A DNA stretch of 64,000 nucleotides, taken from NCBI RefSeq assembly GCF_003050865.1, contig NZ_QAOK01000011.1:1-64000 (forward strand), given 5' to 3'. The stretch is from Nitrosospira multiformis (GTDB lineage: Bacteria; Pseudomonadota; Gammaproteobacteria; Burkholderiales; Nitrosomonadaceae). Made by a program: the position numbers and the translations under genes. The notes beneath the pieces are model-generated. The model had not been told where the DNA came from, made no database searches, and saw only the letters and a program-made list of their open reading frames with translations. Below, one piece after another: positions 36,565 through 46,137 of this stretch (position 1 is the stretch's first letter; every line of letters starts with the position of its first letter).

Positions 36565-37236
36565 ATGAACTTGAAGCACAACAGCATATCCTTGTCTGGT
36601 TTGATGTTCGTCGTTGTGATCCACGCCGGATTGCTTTATTTCCTGTTCAAACAACAGCTGATTCCCCCGCCGGAACAATTAGCGACATTGATAGTAAATT
36701 TCATTCCTTCGCCTCAACCAAAGGAAGAGGCCAAGCCTGAAACGCCACCTCCTCCGCCGAAGCCTAAACCTAAACCTGTAAAGAAACCGCAACCTCAGCA
36801 ACTCGTTGCAAAGGCGCCGCCACTGACCGAAAGCGAGCCGGTCGCGCCGCCTCCTCCACCGGAACCGGAACTCGAAGCCGAGCCTGAAGCCGAACCCGAA
36901 CCAGTAGTGGAAGCAGCCCCTGCGCCGCAAATGCCGGCTGGCCCGGTTTCGCTTTCCTCGGAATTATCGGTCGCATGCCCTCACTTGAATGCGCCGACTT
37001 ATCCAGCGCTTTCGAAACGGCTCGGCGAGGAAGGAAAGCTCGTATTAAGAGTGGAACTGGATGAAAAAGGATACGTCAATGTGGCACACGTAGTGAACAG
37101 CAGTGGTTTCAAGCGGCTGGACGAAGCTGCCATGACCGCTGTCAAAACCTGGCGCTGCACACCCACCGTACGCAATGGTCAACCGGTGCGGGCTGTTGCC
37201 CTGCAACCCTTCAACTTTGTACTCCAAGGAGATTAA
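36565..37236 (+). CDS. tonB: Energy transducer TonB
   Basis: 223 residues from the ATG at 36565 (AGGA 6 bases before). ATGs at 36535 and 36550 are alternatives, the first overlapping the upstream gene. Membrane anchor SLSGLMFVVVIHAGLLYFLF, a long Pro-Lys and Pro-Glu periplasmic spacer (about 50-120) and the TonB C-terminal domain (YPALSKRLGEEGKLVLRVELDE, split in reading, to VALQPFNF). It carries proton-motive energy from ExbB/ExbD to outer-membrane receptors. The C-terminal domain holds a Cys in SVACPHLNAPTYP and another in TWRCTPT, unusual and possibly disulfide-linked, which fits the thioredoxin neighbour. Confidence 0.93.
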   Translation: MNLKHNSISLSGLMFVVVIHAGLLYFLFKQQLIPPPEQLATLIVNFIPSPQPKEEAKPETPPPPPKPKPKPVKKPQPQQLVAKAPPLTESEPVAPPPPPEPELEAEPEAEPEPVVEAAPAPQMPAGPVSLSSELSVACPHLNAPTYPALSKRLGEEGKLVLRVELDEKGYVNVAHVVNSSGFKRLDEAAMTAVKTWRCTPTVRNGQPVRAVALQPFNFVLQGD

Positions 37237-37240
37237 CCTA

Positions 37241-38005
37241 ATGCAAACAGGTCTCGGATTTTCAAATTTTCTGGCGCAGCTCGACGGCGTCGGTATGACG
37301 GTGCTCATACTGCTGCTTGCGCTCTCTGTAGCAAGCTGGTATCTCATACTGACCAAAGGTATCTCCAATATCATGGCAGGAAAGCGGGCTGACACCTTTC
37401 TCAAGCGTTTCTGGAGCGCGGGTTCATTGCAGGAAGTAAATTCGACGCTGAAAGAGGATTCGGATGACAACGCCTTTGCGCAACTTGCCAGGTTGGCAAT
37501 GAACGCAGCCGCCGACTCGGAGAAACATGGATTGCAAAATCTCGCGGCAGCAGGTGGCGCGAGCGAATTCATCACCCGCATACTGCGCAATGGCCTCGAC
37601 CAGGAAGCAGCGCAGGTGGAAAATGGTCTCACCGTGATCGCATCCGCAGGTTCGGCTGCCCCCTATATTGGCTTGTTTGGCACGGTATGGGGCATCTATC
37701 ACGCCTTGATCCAAATCGGATTATCCGGCCAGGGTACGCTGGACAAGGTAGCAGGTCCCGTGGGAGAAGCGTTGATCATGACAGCGCTCGGGCTGGCGGT
37801 GGCAATTCCCGCGGTTTTGGCCTATAACACATTTGTACGGCGCAATCGCATCTGGCTGGCACGACTGGATGCCTTTGCCCATGATCTTTTCGTCCTGATC
37901 ACGGTTGGAACAAAAGCAGGCGGATCTCCCGGCGATGAGCGTTCCTTGCGGGTGGTTACTCCGTTGGTTTCCCCCGCAGCGGCACCCGGCGAAAGGAGGC
38001 TGTAA
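37241..38005 (+). CDS. exbB: TonB-system proton channel protein ExbB
   Basis: 254 residues from the ATG at 37241 with AAGGAG 9 bases before; a longer frame reads into tonB. MotA/TolQ/ExbB family: one N-terminal membrane segment (about 17-36), a long cytosolic part, then GLTVIASAGSAAPYIGLFGTVWGIYHAL and GPVGEALIMTALGLAVAIPAVLAYN, the paired helices of the channel. With ExbD it forms the proton channel that energises TonB. Its stop overlaps the exbD start (TAATG). Confidence 0.95.
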   Translation: MQTGLGFSNFLAQLDGVGMTVLILLLALSVASWYLILTKGISNIMAGKRADTFLKRFWSAGSLQEVNSTLKEDSDDNAFAQLARLAMNAAADSEKHGLQNLAAAGGASEFITRILRNGLDQEAAQVENGLTVIASAGSAAPYIGLFGTVWGIYHALIQIGLSGQGTLDKVAGPVGEALIMTALGLAVAIPAVLAYNTFVRRNRIWLARLDAFAHDLFVLITVGTKAGGSPGDERSLRVVTPLVSPAAAPGERRL

Positions 38006-38424
38006 TGGCATTCGGCAGCATGAACAGCAGTAACCGGCAGCTACCGATGGCTGAAATCAACGTCGTACCATTGGTGGACGTGATGCTGGTACTGCTGGTG
38101 ATTTTTATCATTACGGCACCGCTGCTTACGCATTCCGTTAAAATCGACCTGCCGAAGGCATCGAGCAGCCCAAACATCACTCAACCAGAGCACGTGGAAT
38201 TCGCACTGCGTGACGACTCCAGTCTTTACTGGAACGGTGAATCGGTTACAATGGATCAACTGGCACCCCGGTTCACTGAGGCGGTAGGGCAAAATCCAAA
38301 TATCGAGCTTCATATCCGCGCCGACAAACATGTCCACTACGAGCATGTAGCGCAGGTGATGTCCATTGCAGCAAAGGCGGGACTGGTGCGAATAGGTTTC
38401 GTTACCGACCCTTCAAAAAAATAA
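38005..38424 (+). CDS. exbD: TonB-system protein ExbD
   Basis: 139 residues. Starts AFGSMNSSNRQLPMAEINVVPLVDVMLVLLVIF (split in reading); the membrane helix holds the conserved Asp of VPLVDVMLVL (about 29) that relays protons. The periplasmic domain ends in ELHIRADKHVHYEHVAQVM. Translationally coupled to exbB. Third gene of the tonB-exbB-exbD set. Confidence 0.95.
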   Translation: MAFGSMNSSNRQLPMAEINVVPLVDVMLVLLVIFIITAPLLTHSVKIDLPKASSSPNITQPEHVEFALRDDSSLYWNGESVTMDQLAPRFTEAVGQNPNIELHIRADKHVHYEHVAQVMSIAAKAGLVRIGFVTDPSKK

Positions 38425-38525
38425 CAGTTGCCGAAGCACGACTGCAGAAGGAATATCAATCACGGTCAATTCAAGCACTGACAGACACACCGGCAAACGC
38501 TTCGTCATTGCGAGGGTATAGTTGC

Positions 38526-39050
38526 ATGCCTGACATAATCCGCGACCGGTGGCTGCCGTTCGTGGTGCATGGCTCCATCGTAGCCACCGCCGTAGGGCTC
38601 GGCCTGTTATCCTGGTTCATTGCCGCGCCGATAAAGACGCGTCTCCATGAAACCATTTCCGGCCAGCGGCTCACTGTCCTTGCAACGCCCGATATCGCGA
38701 TCAGCCTCGATGCCGACAGCAGTGTTGCTGTCACCAATACGGAACCCAGCGGAATTGAACTGTTGCGGGGCAACGCCTTTTTTGATGTCAGCGGCAACCA
38801 GCCCGGAAAACTGAATCTGAAGGTGGGCACCACCTACATCAGGGACACTGGCACCCGTTTCAGTGTCAGCAAGCGCACCGGTGGCGGTAGTGTCGCCGTG
38901 GCGAATGGACAGGTGGAGATCCTGGTTAAGACTGGAACTTACCTCGTAGGTGCACACGAGCGCGCAGATTTTGATGGTATCCAGGTTACCGGCCAGAGGG
39001 TGATTGCGGATACCGAGATAGCCCCCTGGCGCCACGCTGACCGGTACTAA
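38526..39050 (+). CDS. Orphan FecR-domain protein
   Basis: 174 residues from the ATG at 38526 (GAGGG 9 bases before; a TTG at 38508 is possible). One membrane helix (about 15-35), then a periplasmic FecR-like beta domain: ISLDADSSVAVTNTE, IELLRGNAFFDVSG, TYIRDTGTRFSVSKR and SVAVANGQVEI. FecR normally regulates a FecI sigma and carries a C-terminal receptor-signalling region. Here the cytosolic N-terminus is only ~14 residues, without the FecR sigma-regulating segment, and no fecI or receptor gene is adjacent. It follows exbD by about 100 bases. Confidence 0.75.
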   Translation: MPDIIRDRWLPFVVHGSIVATAVGLGLLSWFIAAPIKTRLHETISGQRLTVLATPDIAISLDADSSVAVTNTEPSGIELLRGNAFFDVSGNQPGKLNLKVGTTYIRDTGTRFSVSKRTGGGSVAVANGQVEILVKTGTYLVGAHERADFDGIQVTGQRVIADTEIAPWRHADRY

Positions 39051-39110
39051 ACATCTAAATTCCCTTTCCTCCCATTCCTACTCGCCAGCCAGCGGAGTGC
39101 AATTGTATCC

Positions 39111-39815
39111 ATGAAGCCGGTCGCAATCTTCAGGCATTTTCCAATCGAAGGGCCAGGCTATTTCGCCACGTTTCTCGATCGCCATGCAATTCCCTGGCAA
39201 CTCATAAAAATCGATGCCGGTGAAAGTGTACCTGCCGACGCGCGTCAATTCGGCGGTCTGGTATTCATGGGCGGCCCGATGAGCGTAAATGATGATTTGC
39301 TCTGGATCAGAAATGAACTCTCATTGATCCGCCAGGCAGTGGCAAGCAATATTCCTGTATTGGGGCACTGTCTCGGGGGTCAATTAATGGCGAAGGCGCT
39401 GGGAGGAGTGGTTTCCAAAAGCCCAGTCAAGGAAATAGGCTGGGGTGAGGCGAGCACTGCCGATAATCAGCCAGCCCGGGAGTGGTTCGGGAATCTCTCA
39501 AAATGCGAGGTGTTCCACTGGCATGGCGAGATTTTTACTCTCCCGGATAACGCCACACTGCTGCTTTCCAGCCCCTGGTGTAAAAATCAGGCATTCGCAC
39601 TGGATAAACACTTGGGATTGCAGTGCCATGTAGAAATGACCGAAGGAATGGTGAAAGCTTGGTGCAGTCACGGTACGGAGGAAATTGCTTCGAGCCCAGG
39701 CCCTGCGGTGCAGTCCGCAGAGGCAATGCAAGTGGATCTGTCCAGCCGGATATGGGCGTTAAACCAGGTAGCCAATCGCTTATATGCAAAATGGATCACC
39801 GGAATCGCTCATTGA
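39111..39815 (+). CDS. Class I glutamine amidotransferase domain protein
   Basis: 234 residues, stand-alone GATase1 (GuaA-N-like). GLVFMGGPMSVND, the nucleophile Cys in LGHCLGGQLMAKALGG (about 85) and the His/Glu pair in GLQCHVEMTEGM (about 170). Such free-standing domains are often linked to glutamyl-amide catabolism (PuuD-like) or unknown ligases. Its stop TGA abuts the stop of the convergent yajQ gene with no spacer. Confidence 0.88.
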   Translation: MKPVAIFRHFPIEGPGYFATFLDRHAIPWQLIKIDAGESVPADARQFGGLVFMGGPMSVNDDLLWIRNELSLIRQAVASNIPVLGHCLGGQLMAKALGGVVSKSPVKEIGWGEASTADNQPAREWFGNLSKCEVFHWHGEIFTLPDNATLLLSSPWCKNQAFALDKHLGLQCHVEMTEGMVKAWCSHGTEEIASSPGPAVQSAEAMQVDLSSRIWALNQVANRLYAKWITGIAH

Positions 39816-40301
39816 TCAATCGCGGAAATTCTGAAATTGCAGGGGAAAATCCGTGACCGATTTCTTGACTAGCTGGATGGCCTCTTGCAGGGTATCCCGC
39901 TTTGCGCCTGAAATGCGCACGGTATCCCCCTGAATGCTGCCTTGTACCTTGAGTTTACTGTCCTTGATAACCCTGATAATTTTTTTAGCCAGCTCGCTTT
40001 CCACGCCGGTTTTAACCGTGACGAGCTGCTTCACCTTGTTGCCGCTGATTTTTTCCACCTGACCCTTATCCAGGGAGCGCACATCGACACTCCGCTTGGC
40101 CAGTTTGGCGGTCAGGATGTCGAACACCTGGTCCAGCTTGAATTCATCGTCGGCAAAAACAGTAAGCGTGTAATCCGTCTGTTCCACGCGGGCGTCAGAA
40201 CCCTTGAAGTCGAAACGCGTGCTCACTTCCTTATTCACTTGGTCAACTGCGTTTCTAACTTCCTGCTTGTCGACTTCGGAAACGATATCGAATGATGGCA
40301 T
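39816..40301 (-). CDS. yajQ: YajQ family nucleotide-binding protein (UPF0234)
   Basis: 161 residues. [20 protein letters not shown] and TRFDFKGSD at the start and [19 protein letters not shown] near the end are the UPF0234 signatures. Two ferredoxin-like domains. YajQ-type proteins bind nucleic acid or nucleotides; the Xanthomonas member binds cyclic di-GMP. Lies 172 bases downstream of argG. Ends exactly where the amidotransferase gene on the other strand ends. Confidence 0.95.
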   Translation of the reverse strand: MPSFDIVSEVDKQEVRNAVDQVNKEVSTRFDFKGSDARVEQTDYTLTVFADDEFKLDQVFDILTAKLAKRSVDVRSLDKGQVEKISGNKVKQLVTVKTGVESELAKKIIRVIKDSKLKVQGSIQGDTVRISGAKRDTLQEAIQLVKKSVTDFPLQFQNFRD

Positions 40302-40473
40302 ATCAATCTTCTCAAAAGAATCTCATGCAGTTTTCATAAGGCAGGCTTTCCAGCCCATTGGCGCTGCTCTGTTCATGATCATCAAAGATATACAGGCTTC
40401 GCCCCCGATTGCATGATGCTTGCACAACTTTCAACACCTTTGTTGTTCCTTGCTGCTGGTAATTCCAGCGCTA

Positions 40474-41715
40474 TTATTTGCGATTTCTCAAATTGGCGGC
40501 AATCCGCATCCTGAGCGCATTCAATTTGATGAAACCGGCAGCATCCATCTGATTGTACGCACCCTGGTCATCTTCGAAGGTTGCAATATGAGGATCAAAC
40601 AGCGAATCTGTTTTCGAGTCTCTCCCCACGACAATCACATTACCCTTGTAGAGCTTCACCCGCACCCAGCCGTTCACATGCGCCTGTGACGCATCGATCA
40701 TCGTCTGCATCATTCTGCGTTCGGGACTCCACCAATAGCCGTTGTAAATCAGTTCGGCATAACGTGGCATAAGCTCGTCTTTCAAATGTGCGACTTCACG
40801 GTCCAGTGTAATGGACTCCATGGCCCGATGGGCACGCAGCATGATCGTGCCGCCGGGGGTCTCGTAGCACCCGCGGGATTTCATACCGACATACCGGTTT
40901 TCGACCAGATCCAGGCGCCCTATCCCGTGCTTGCCCCCCAGTTCATTGAGTCTGGCAAGCAGGGGCGCCGGCGAAAGCTCTTCCCCATTCAATGCCACGA
41001 TATCGCCCTGCCTGAATTCGAGGTCGATATATTCGGGATTGTCCGGTGCTTTTTCCGGTGAAACACTCCAGCGCCACATTGCCTCTTCCGGCTCCTGCGC
41101 AGGGTCTTCGAGAATACGTCCCTCATACGAAATATGCAGAAGGTTGGCATCCATACTGTAGGGAGAGCCTTCCTTTTTCTTCATTTCCACCGGGATGTCG
41201 TGCTGCTCCGCGTATTTCAGAAGCTTTTCCCGGGATGTAAGATCCCATTCGCGCCACGGTGCAATCACCCGGATATCCGGTTGAAGGGCATAGTAACCGA
41301 GTTCAAAGCGCACCTGATCATTGCCTTTCCCGGTCGCACCGTGCGACACGGCGTCCGCACCGGTTTCCCGCGCGATTTCGATCTGGCGCTTGGCAATCAG
41401 CGGGCGTGCAATGCTGGTGCCGAGCAGGTACTCTCCTTCATAAATGGTATTGGCGCGAAACATGGGAAAGACGAAGTCGCGCACGAATTCTTCGCGCAAG
41501 TCGTCGATAAAAATTTCCCTCACGCCAAGTTGCTTCGCCTTTGCCCGGGCAGGTTCCACCTCCTCCCCCTGGCCAATGTCAGCGGTGAAGGTGACAACTT
41601 CACACCGATAGGTATCCTGCAGCCACTTCAGGATTACCGATGTATCCAGACCCCCGGAAAATGCCAGGACTACTTTTTTAATCTCAGCGGCATTCGCCTT
41701 GTTTTCTTTTCCCAT
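40474..41715 (-). CDS. argG: Argininosuccinate synthase
   Basis: 413 residues. The ATP-binding loop [15 protein letters not shown] near the N-terminus, [16 protein letters not shown], and [12 protein letters not shown] near the end. It joins citrulline and aspartate, using ATP, in the penultimate step of arginine synthesis. Third of an argD-argF-argG reverse-strand run (70 bases after argF). argH is not in the window. Confidence 0.96.
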   Translation of the reverse strand: MGKENKANAAEIKKVVLAFSGGLDTSVILKWLQDTYRCEVVTFTADIGQGEEVEPARAKAKQLGVREIFIDDLREEFVRDFVFPMFRANTIYEGEYLLGTSIARPLIAKRQIEIARETGADAVSHGATGKGNDQVRFELGYYALQPDIRVIAPWREWDLTSREKLLKYAEQHDIPVEMKKKEGSPYSMDANLLHISYEGRILEDPAQEPEEAMWRWSVSPEKAPDNPEYIDLEFRQGDIVALNGEELSPAPLLARLNELGGKHGIGRLDLVENRYVGMKSRGCYETPGGTIMLRAHRAMESITLDREVAHLKDELMPRYAELIYNGYWWSPERRMMQTMIDASQAHVNGWVRVKLYKGNVIVVGRDSKTDSLFDPHIATFEDDQGAYNQMDAAGFIKLNALRMRIAANLRNRK

Positions 41716-41784
41716 GCTTGTCTCATTGATAAAAAAATGCCGACTGGACTTCGCCGAATAACTCCTATTGAAAATCCTGCTCTA

Positions 41785-42708
41785 TCAGACGTTATCCAGT
41801 CTTCCCAGCAACAGGTATTCAATCAGCGCCTTTTGCGTATGAAGTCGGTTCTCCGCCTCGTCCCATACCACCGATTGCGGTCCGTCTATCACTTCCGCCG
41901 CCACTTCCTCTCCACGATGAGCAGGCAGGCAATGCATAAACAGCGCATCCTTGCGAGTGTGTGACATCATTTCCGCATCCACCCGAAAATCCGCAAAGTC
42001 CTTTTTTCGCTCCTCGGTTTCGGCCTCGAATCCCATACTGGTCCAGACGTCCGTGGTAACGAGATCTGCGCCTTTTACTGCCTCATGTGGATCGGCGAAC
42101 TCCTCATAGTGGCTTGTCCCGTAAAGACCGGCCCGTTCCGGCTCCACTTCGTAGCCTGGCGGAGTGGAGACATGGACATTGAAATCGAATACTTCCGCTG
42201 CCTGAAGCCACGTATTGCAAACGTTGTTGGAGTCCCCTATCCACGCCACTGTCTTGCCGGTAATGCTGCCACGGTGCTCGATGAACGTAAAAATATCCCC
42301 AATGATCTGGCAAGGGTGATATTCATCGGTCAGTCCATTAATGATCGGAACACGCGAATGCGCCGCAAACCGCCTGACGATATCATGCTCATGGGTACGG
42401 ATCATGACGATGTCCACCATCCGCGAAATCACCCGTGCCGCATCTTCGACCGGCTCGCCGCGCCCCAACTGGGTATCACGAGTGGAAAGATAGATCGCCG
42501 CCCCGCCCAGCTGATGCATTCCCGCTTCAAACGAAAGCCTGGTGCGGGTTGAATGCTTGTCGAAGATCATGGCCAGAGTACGGTCTTCCAGCGGCCAGTA
42601 GCGACGGTACTGTTTGAACTCCTGCTTGATCCAGCACGTGCGCTCGAACAGATACTCGAATTCCTCCCGGGAAAAATCGTTGAACTGTAAGAAATGCTTG
42701 ATCTGCAT
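41785..42708 (-). CDS. argF: Ornithine carbamoyltransferase
   Basis: 307 residues from the ATG at 42706-42708 (MQIKHFLQFNDFS, the usual N-terminus); the frame allows 13 more residues that do not resemble the family. Carbamoyl-phosphate loop KHSTRTRLSFEAGM, HPCQIIGD, and the ornithine site HCLPAHRGEEV with the catalytic Cys. Makes citrulline from ornithine. 83 bases after argD, 69 bases before argG. Confidence 0.95.
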   Translation of the reverse strand: MQIKHFLQFNDFSREEFEYLFERTCWIKQEFKQYRRYWPLEDRTLAMIFDKHSTRTRLSFEAGMHQLGGAAIYLSTRDTQLGRGEPVEDAARVISRMVDIVMIRTHEHDIVRRFAAHSRVPIINGLTDEYHPCQIIGDIFTFIEHRGSITGKTVAWIGDSNNVCNTWLQAAEVFDFNVHVSTPPGYEVEPERAGLYGTSHYEEFADPHEAVKGADLVTTDVWTSMGFEAETEERKKDFADFRVDAEMMSHTRKDALFMHCLPAHRGEEVAAEVIDGPQSVVWDEAENRLHTQKALIEYLLLGRLDNV

Positions 42709-42791
42709 ATTTTTGGTGTCAGGGGCGAGTCCATTGCGAAGACTCAAGCCCGGATGACTTCAACCGTTCACTTTTCAAGATTGCAAAAAAC

Positions 42792-43964
42792 TCAAGCTGC
42801 CAGAAATTCCTTCACAATGGGAGATAAAGTGTTGACTACCTGCTCAGCCTCGCTTCGTTGGATCACGAGCGGCGGTAGCAGACGTACTACCTTGTCGGAG
42901 GTTACATTGATGAGAAGGCCTTTTTTCAAAGCTTCCGTCACCAGTTCACCGCACGATCTCGAAAGCTCGATGCCTATCATCAGACCCTGGCCGCGAATTT
43001 CAATCACATCCGGCAAATCCCCCAACTGCGCCTTGAACAGGCTGCGCATGAAATCGCCCACTTCCATTGCATTGCGCAGCAGGTCTTCTTCCTCGATTAC
43101 TTCGAGCGTAGCAAGCGCAGCACTGCAGGCGAGCGGGTTTCCACCGAAAGTGGAGGCATGATTGCCTGGCTTGAAGACATTTGCTGCAACGCCTTTCGCC
43201 AGGCAGGCGCCAATGGGCACACCCGATCCCAGACCTTTGGCGAGCGTGACGACATCCGGTGTGATGCCGCTGTATTGAAAAGCGAACCAGTTGCCGGTTC
43301 GGCCAATTCCACACTGCACTTCATCCAGCATCAGCAGCCAGCCGTTCTGGTCACAGAGGTGGCGAAGACCTTGCAGGTAACTTGCCTGCGGCACGTTGAC
43401 CCCCCCCTCCCCCTGGTAAGGTTCAACCAGAATAGCGACGACGTTCTTGTTGTGTTCCGCAACCTGCGCCACTGCCTCAAGATCATTATAGGGAACCCGT
43501 GCAAAACCGGTGAGGAGCGGCTCGAAGCCAGCCTGCACCTTGCGGTTGCCACTTGCAGTCAGGGTCGCCATGGTACGTCCGTGGAACGATTTTTCCATGA
43601 CGATAATAGTCGGCAAGTCGATATTCTTTCCATGTCCATACAACCTCGCGAGCTTGATCGCTGCCTCATTGGCCTCGGCTCCGGAATTGCAGAAAAATGC
43701 ATTCTCCATGCCCGAGAGCCCGGTCAATCTCGTTGCCAGCTGTTCCTGCTTCCTGATATGGTAGAGATTGGAAGTATGGATAAGGGTATTTGCCTGTTCG
43801 CAAAGTGTCTTTGCCAGCACGGGATGGCAATGCCCCAGCCCGCATACTGCTACTCCGGCAAGCGCGTCGAGATAGCGCTTGCCCTCCTCGTCCCATAACC
43901 ACACCCCTTCCCCCCTCGCAAATGTAACGGGCAGGCGCAGGTAGGTGTTCATCAAATTCGACAT
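42792..43964 (-). CDS. argD: Acetylornithine aminotransferase
   Basis: 390 residues from the ATG at 43962-43964 (MSNLMNTYLRLPVTF); a longer frame begins with TTG inside a hairpin. Class-III PLP aminotransferase: NSGAEANEAAIKLAR, LMLDEVQCGIGRTG, and the PLP lysine in VVTLAKGLGSGVPIGA (about 240). Converts N-acetylglutamate semialdehyde to acetylornithine; it may also serve in lysine synthesis. First gene of the argD-argF-argG run. Confidence 0.94.
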   Translation of the reverse strand: MSNLMNTYLRLPVTFARGEGVWLWDEEGKRYLDALAGVAVCGLGHCHPVLAKTLCEQANTLIHTSNLYHIRKQEQLATRLTGLSGMENAFFCNSGAEANEAAIKLARLYGHGKNIDLPTIIVMEKSFHGRTMATLTASGNRKVQAGFEPLLTGFARVPYNDLEAVAQVAEHNKNVVAILVEPYQGEGGVNVPQASYLQGLRHLCDQNGWLLMLDEVQCGIGRTGNWFAFQYSGITPDVVTLAKGLGSGVPIGACLAKGVAANVFKPGNHASTFGGNPLACSAALATLEVIEEEDLLRNAMEVGDFMRSLFKAQLGDLPDVIEIRGQGLMIGIELSRSCGELVTEALKKGLLINVTSDKVVRLLPPLVIQRSEAEQVVNTLSPIVKEFLAA

Positions 43965-43991
43965 AGGTAAATTTGCCAGATCAGAATGCAA

Positions 43992-44013
43992 CACGGCGGC
44001 ATGAGCCGCCGTG
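43992..44013. terminator. Hairpin between the decarboxylase gene and argD
   Basis: CACGGCGGC and GCCGCCGTG are perfectly complementary (9 bp) around a four-base loop. It lies about 50 bases after the decarboxylase stop and 30 bases ahead of the argD start. There is no strong T run, so termination efficiency is uncertain; it may be a processing or attenuation site. Confidence 0.5.
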
Positions 44014-44064
44014 CGACGTGGTGAGATTTATTGTGGTTTATTCTGTGTAATCCTTTAGTTTTAC

Positions 44065-46044
44065 CTATTTCGCAAGCTTTTTCAAGCTCTTTTCCTCGAC
44101 CTCGCTCAACAGCCTCAAACACGGCAGATAGCCGTCATAAACAATCCCGTGCACTTCCACCCGTTTCTGCGACCGGAGCATGCCGATCAGATATTGCACC
44201 ACCTCGGAGGTAATGGTCTGGCCTGGCACCAGCACGGGAATACCCGGCGGGTAAGGCGTGATCTGGTCCGCGCAGATCTTCCCTTTCAGGCTATCATTTA
44301 CCCGTTCCTGCTCGTCGAGTAGCGGGACGATCTCGCCACCACAGTAAAAAGCATCCCGCGGCAGATACTTCAATTCGGTAAATCCCGGAAGCTCCGGGAT
44401 CTGGTAGAGTCTGCGAGGCGCCCTGCCTTCGCGTGCAATGCGCATGAGAGCATCATAAAGACGTGACACCTTGCTGCGCGTGGTACCGATGGTCAGCAGC
44501 AGAGTGAGCGTATTGAAAGTCGATTTTTCCACCTGAATATTATATCGCTCGAACAGTTCCCGGATCAGATCTTCCACGGTAAAACCGCAACGGGAGATAT
44601 CAACCGTCACCTTGGTCGAATCGAGCTGGATATTGTCGTTCTTCACCTCGTCAGGCAGCAGATCCGCCAGTTCCAGTACGCGAAACACACCGGTCGAATT
44701 GATTTGCTCGCGTACTTCCTTCGCCAGTTCCAGCGTGCGCGACAGCAACTTGTATCCTTCCATCACCACCTGTTTGCGCGCCACGTCGAGGCTTGCAATC
44801 ATGCTGTACTGCGGGCTGGTGGAAGTATGCATGTTGAAATTTTCCCGAAACAGATGCTCGTTGAATTCGGGATCATTGACATGAATCATGCTGGACTGGG
44901 AAAAAGCCGACAGCACCTTATGTGTACTTTGAGTAGCATAATCAGCGCCTGCTTCCAAGGCAGTGGGACGGAAAGCCGGATGAAAGCGGGCGAAGCCGTA
45001 CCAGGCTTCATCGATGATCACCTTGATGCCTTTGGCATGCGCGGCCTCGATGATCGGAGGCAGGTCATAGCGGAAACCATCGTAGGTGCAACTCGTGAGT
45101 ATGAGCGCCTGGGCATCGGGATGTTCTTCGATTGCCCTGAACAGTGTCTGTTTGGGCACCGGCCCATAAACCCCGAATTTCTTGTTTACCGAGGAGTTGA
45201 GATAGATTGGATGGGCGCCGGATAAGACAACCCCATGATGAACCGATTTATGACAGTTCCGATCCAGCAGCAGCTTTTCGCCGGGGGCGAGCAACGTCTG
45301 GAATATCACCTTGTTGGCGGTAGAGGTGCCGTTTGTGGCAAAAAAAGTGCGGCGGGCGCCAAACGCCTTTGCCGCAATCTTCTGCGCTTCCGCAATGACG
45401 CCGGAAGGCTCCATGAGCGAATCGAGCATGGGCACCGATACCGACAGATCTGCCCGAAAAATATGCTCGCCGATAAACTGATAAAAATCGCTGGCCCAGG
45501 GACTATCGCGCAACGAATCGCCCGAAGAATGCCCCGGCGTATGCCAGGCATCCTTTGCCATCAATACATAATTTTTGAGTTGATCGTAAAAAGGCGTGCG
45601 CGCTTTTTCCTGAAGCTGCGCGTTCAAAATCCGGTACATGCCCCGGTAATCGCGCTCTTCCCGGTAGAAATAACCATCCACGGTTTCAGAAAACAGCGCA
45701 TCCACCACCTCATCCTCTTTCTCCTGCGCGATCAGGATGTAGATATCCAGCTCGGGGCGGAAACGGGTTATTTCCTGCACCAGTTTCAGCGCGGTCATCT
45801 GCAGGATGCGGGAACCCTTCTCGCCATTTTTTAGGGTGTAGAGCGTGTCGTCCACCAGCACGGACTGAATGTCGCCATCTTCCTGAATGGCCTGAAGCGC
45901 CTCGCGCGCAGTAGTGACTCCCGAAAACGTGATGCCGAGAGGGTTTTCAAGGGATTTGGCCGCGGCGTTCAATCCCTTTATCAGCTCCTTGAGTATCAGT
46001 TTTTCATCATTGATAACGAGAATTCTGCTTACCGGTCTCTTCAT
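44065..46044 (-). CDS. Orn/Lys/Arg decarboxylase, fold type I PLP
   Basis: 659 residues. N-terminal receiver-like wing domain (about 1-130, RILVINDEKLILKEL), then the aspartate-aminotransferase-fold core with the PLP lysine in TQSTHKVLSAFSQSSM (about 377), IIDEAWYGFARFHPA and TSPQYSMIASLD, and a C-terminal domain. It decarboxylates ornithine, lysine or arginine; which one cannot be read by eye. Slightly shorter than the enterobacterial enzymes (about 710-755). Directly upstream of argD, so putrescine/agmatine synthesis or pH response linked to arginine supply is plausible. Divergent from nfeD. Confidence 0.9.
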   Translation of the reverse strand: MKRPVSRILVINDEKLILKELIKGLNAAAKSLENPLGITFSGVTTAREALQAIQEDGDIQSVLVDDTLYTLKNGEKGSRILQMTALKLVQEITRFRPELDIYILIAQEKEDEVVDALFSETVDGYFYREERDYRGMYRILNAQLQEKARTPFYDQLKNYVLMAKDAWHTPGHSSGDSLRDSPWASDFYQFIGEHIFRADLSVSVPMLDSLMEPSGVIAEAQKIAAKAFGARRTFFATNGTSTANKVIFQTLLAPGEKLLLDRNCHKSVHHGVVLSGAHPIYLNSSVNKKFGVYGPVPKQTLFRAIEEHPDAQALILTSCTYDGFRYDLPPIIEAAHAKGIKVIIDEAWYGFARFHPAFRPTALEAGADYATQSTHKVLSAFSQSSMIHVNDPEFNEHLFRENFNMHTSTSPQYSMIASLDVARKQVVMEGYKLLSRTLELAKEVREQINSTGVFRVLELADLLPDEVKNDNIQLDSTKVTVDISRCGFTVEDLIRELFERYNIQVEKSTFNTLTLLLTIGTTRSKVSRLYDALMRIAREGRAPRRLYQIPELPGFTELKYLPRDAFYCGGEIVPLLDEQERVNDSLKGKICADQITPYPPGIPVLVPGQTITSEVVQYLIGMLRSQKRVEVHGIVYDGYLPCLRLLSEVEEKSLKKLAK

Positions 46045-46137
46045 GAAATAAATGCTTTTGATATGGAAGTCGCTTTATGCGCCAAAATAAATGGCATTGC
46101 AAGCATCTGCCAAGCTTTTTTGGCGAATTTGTAACGG

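Noticed and set aside
36679-36930. 83-codon reverse frame rich in R, F and L opposite tonB
   Set aside because: It is the antisense of the Pro/Lys/Glu-rich TonB spacer, a typical low-complexity shadow.
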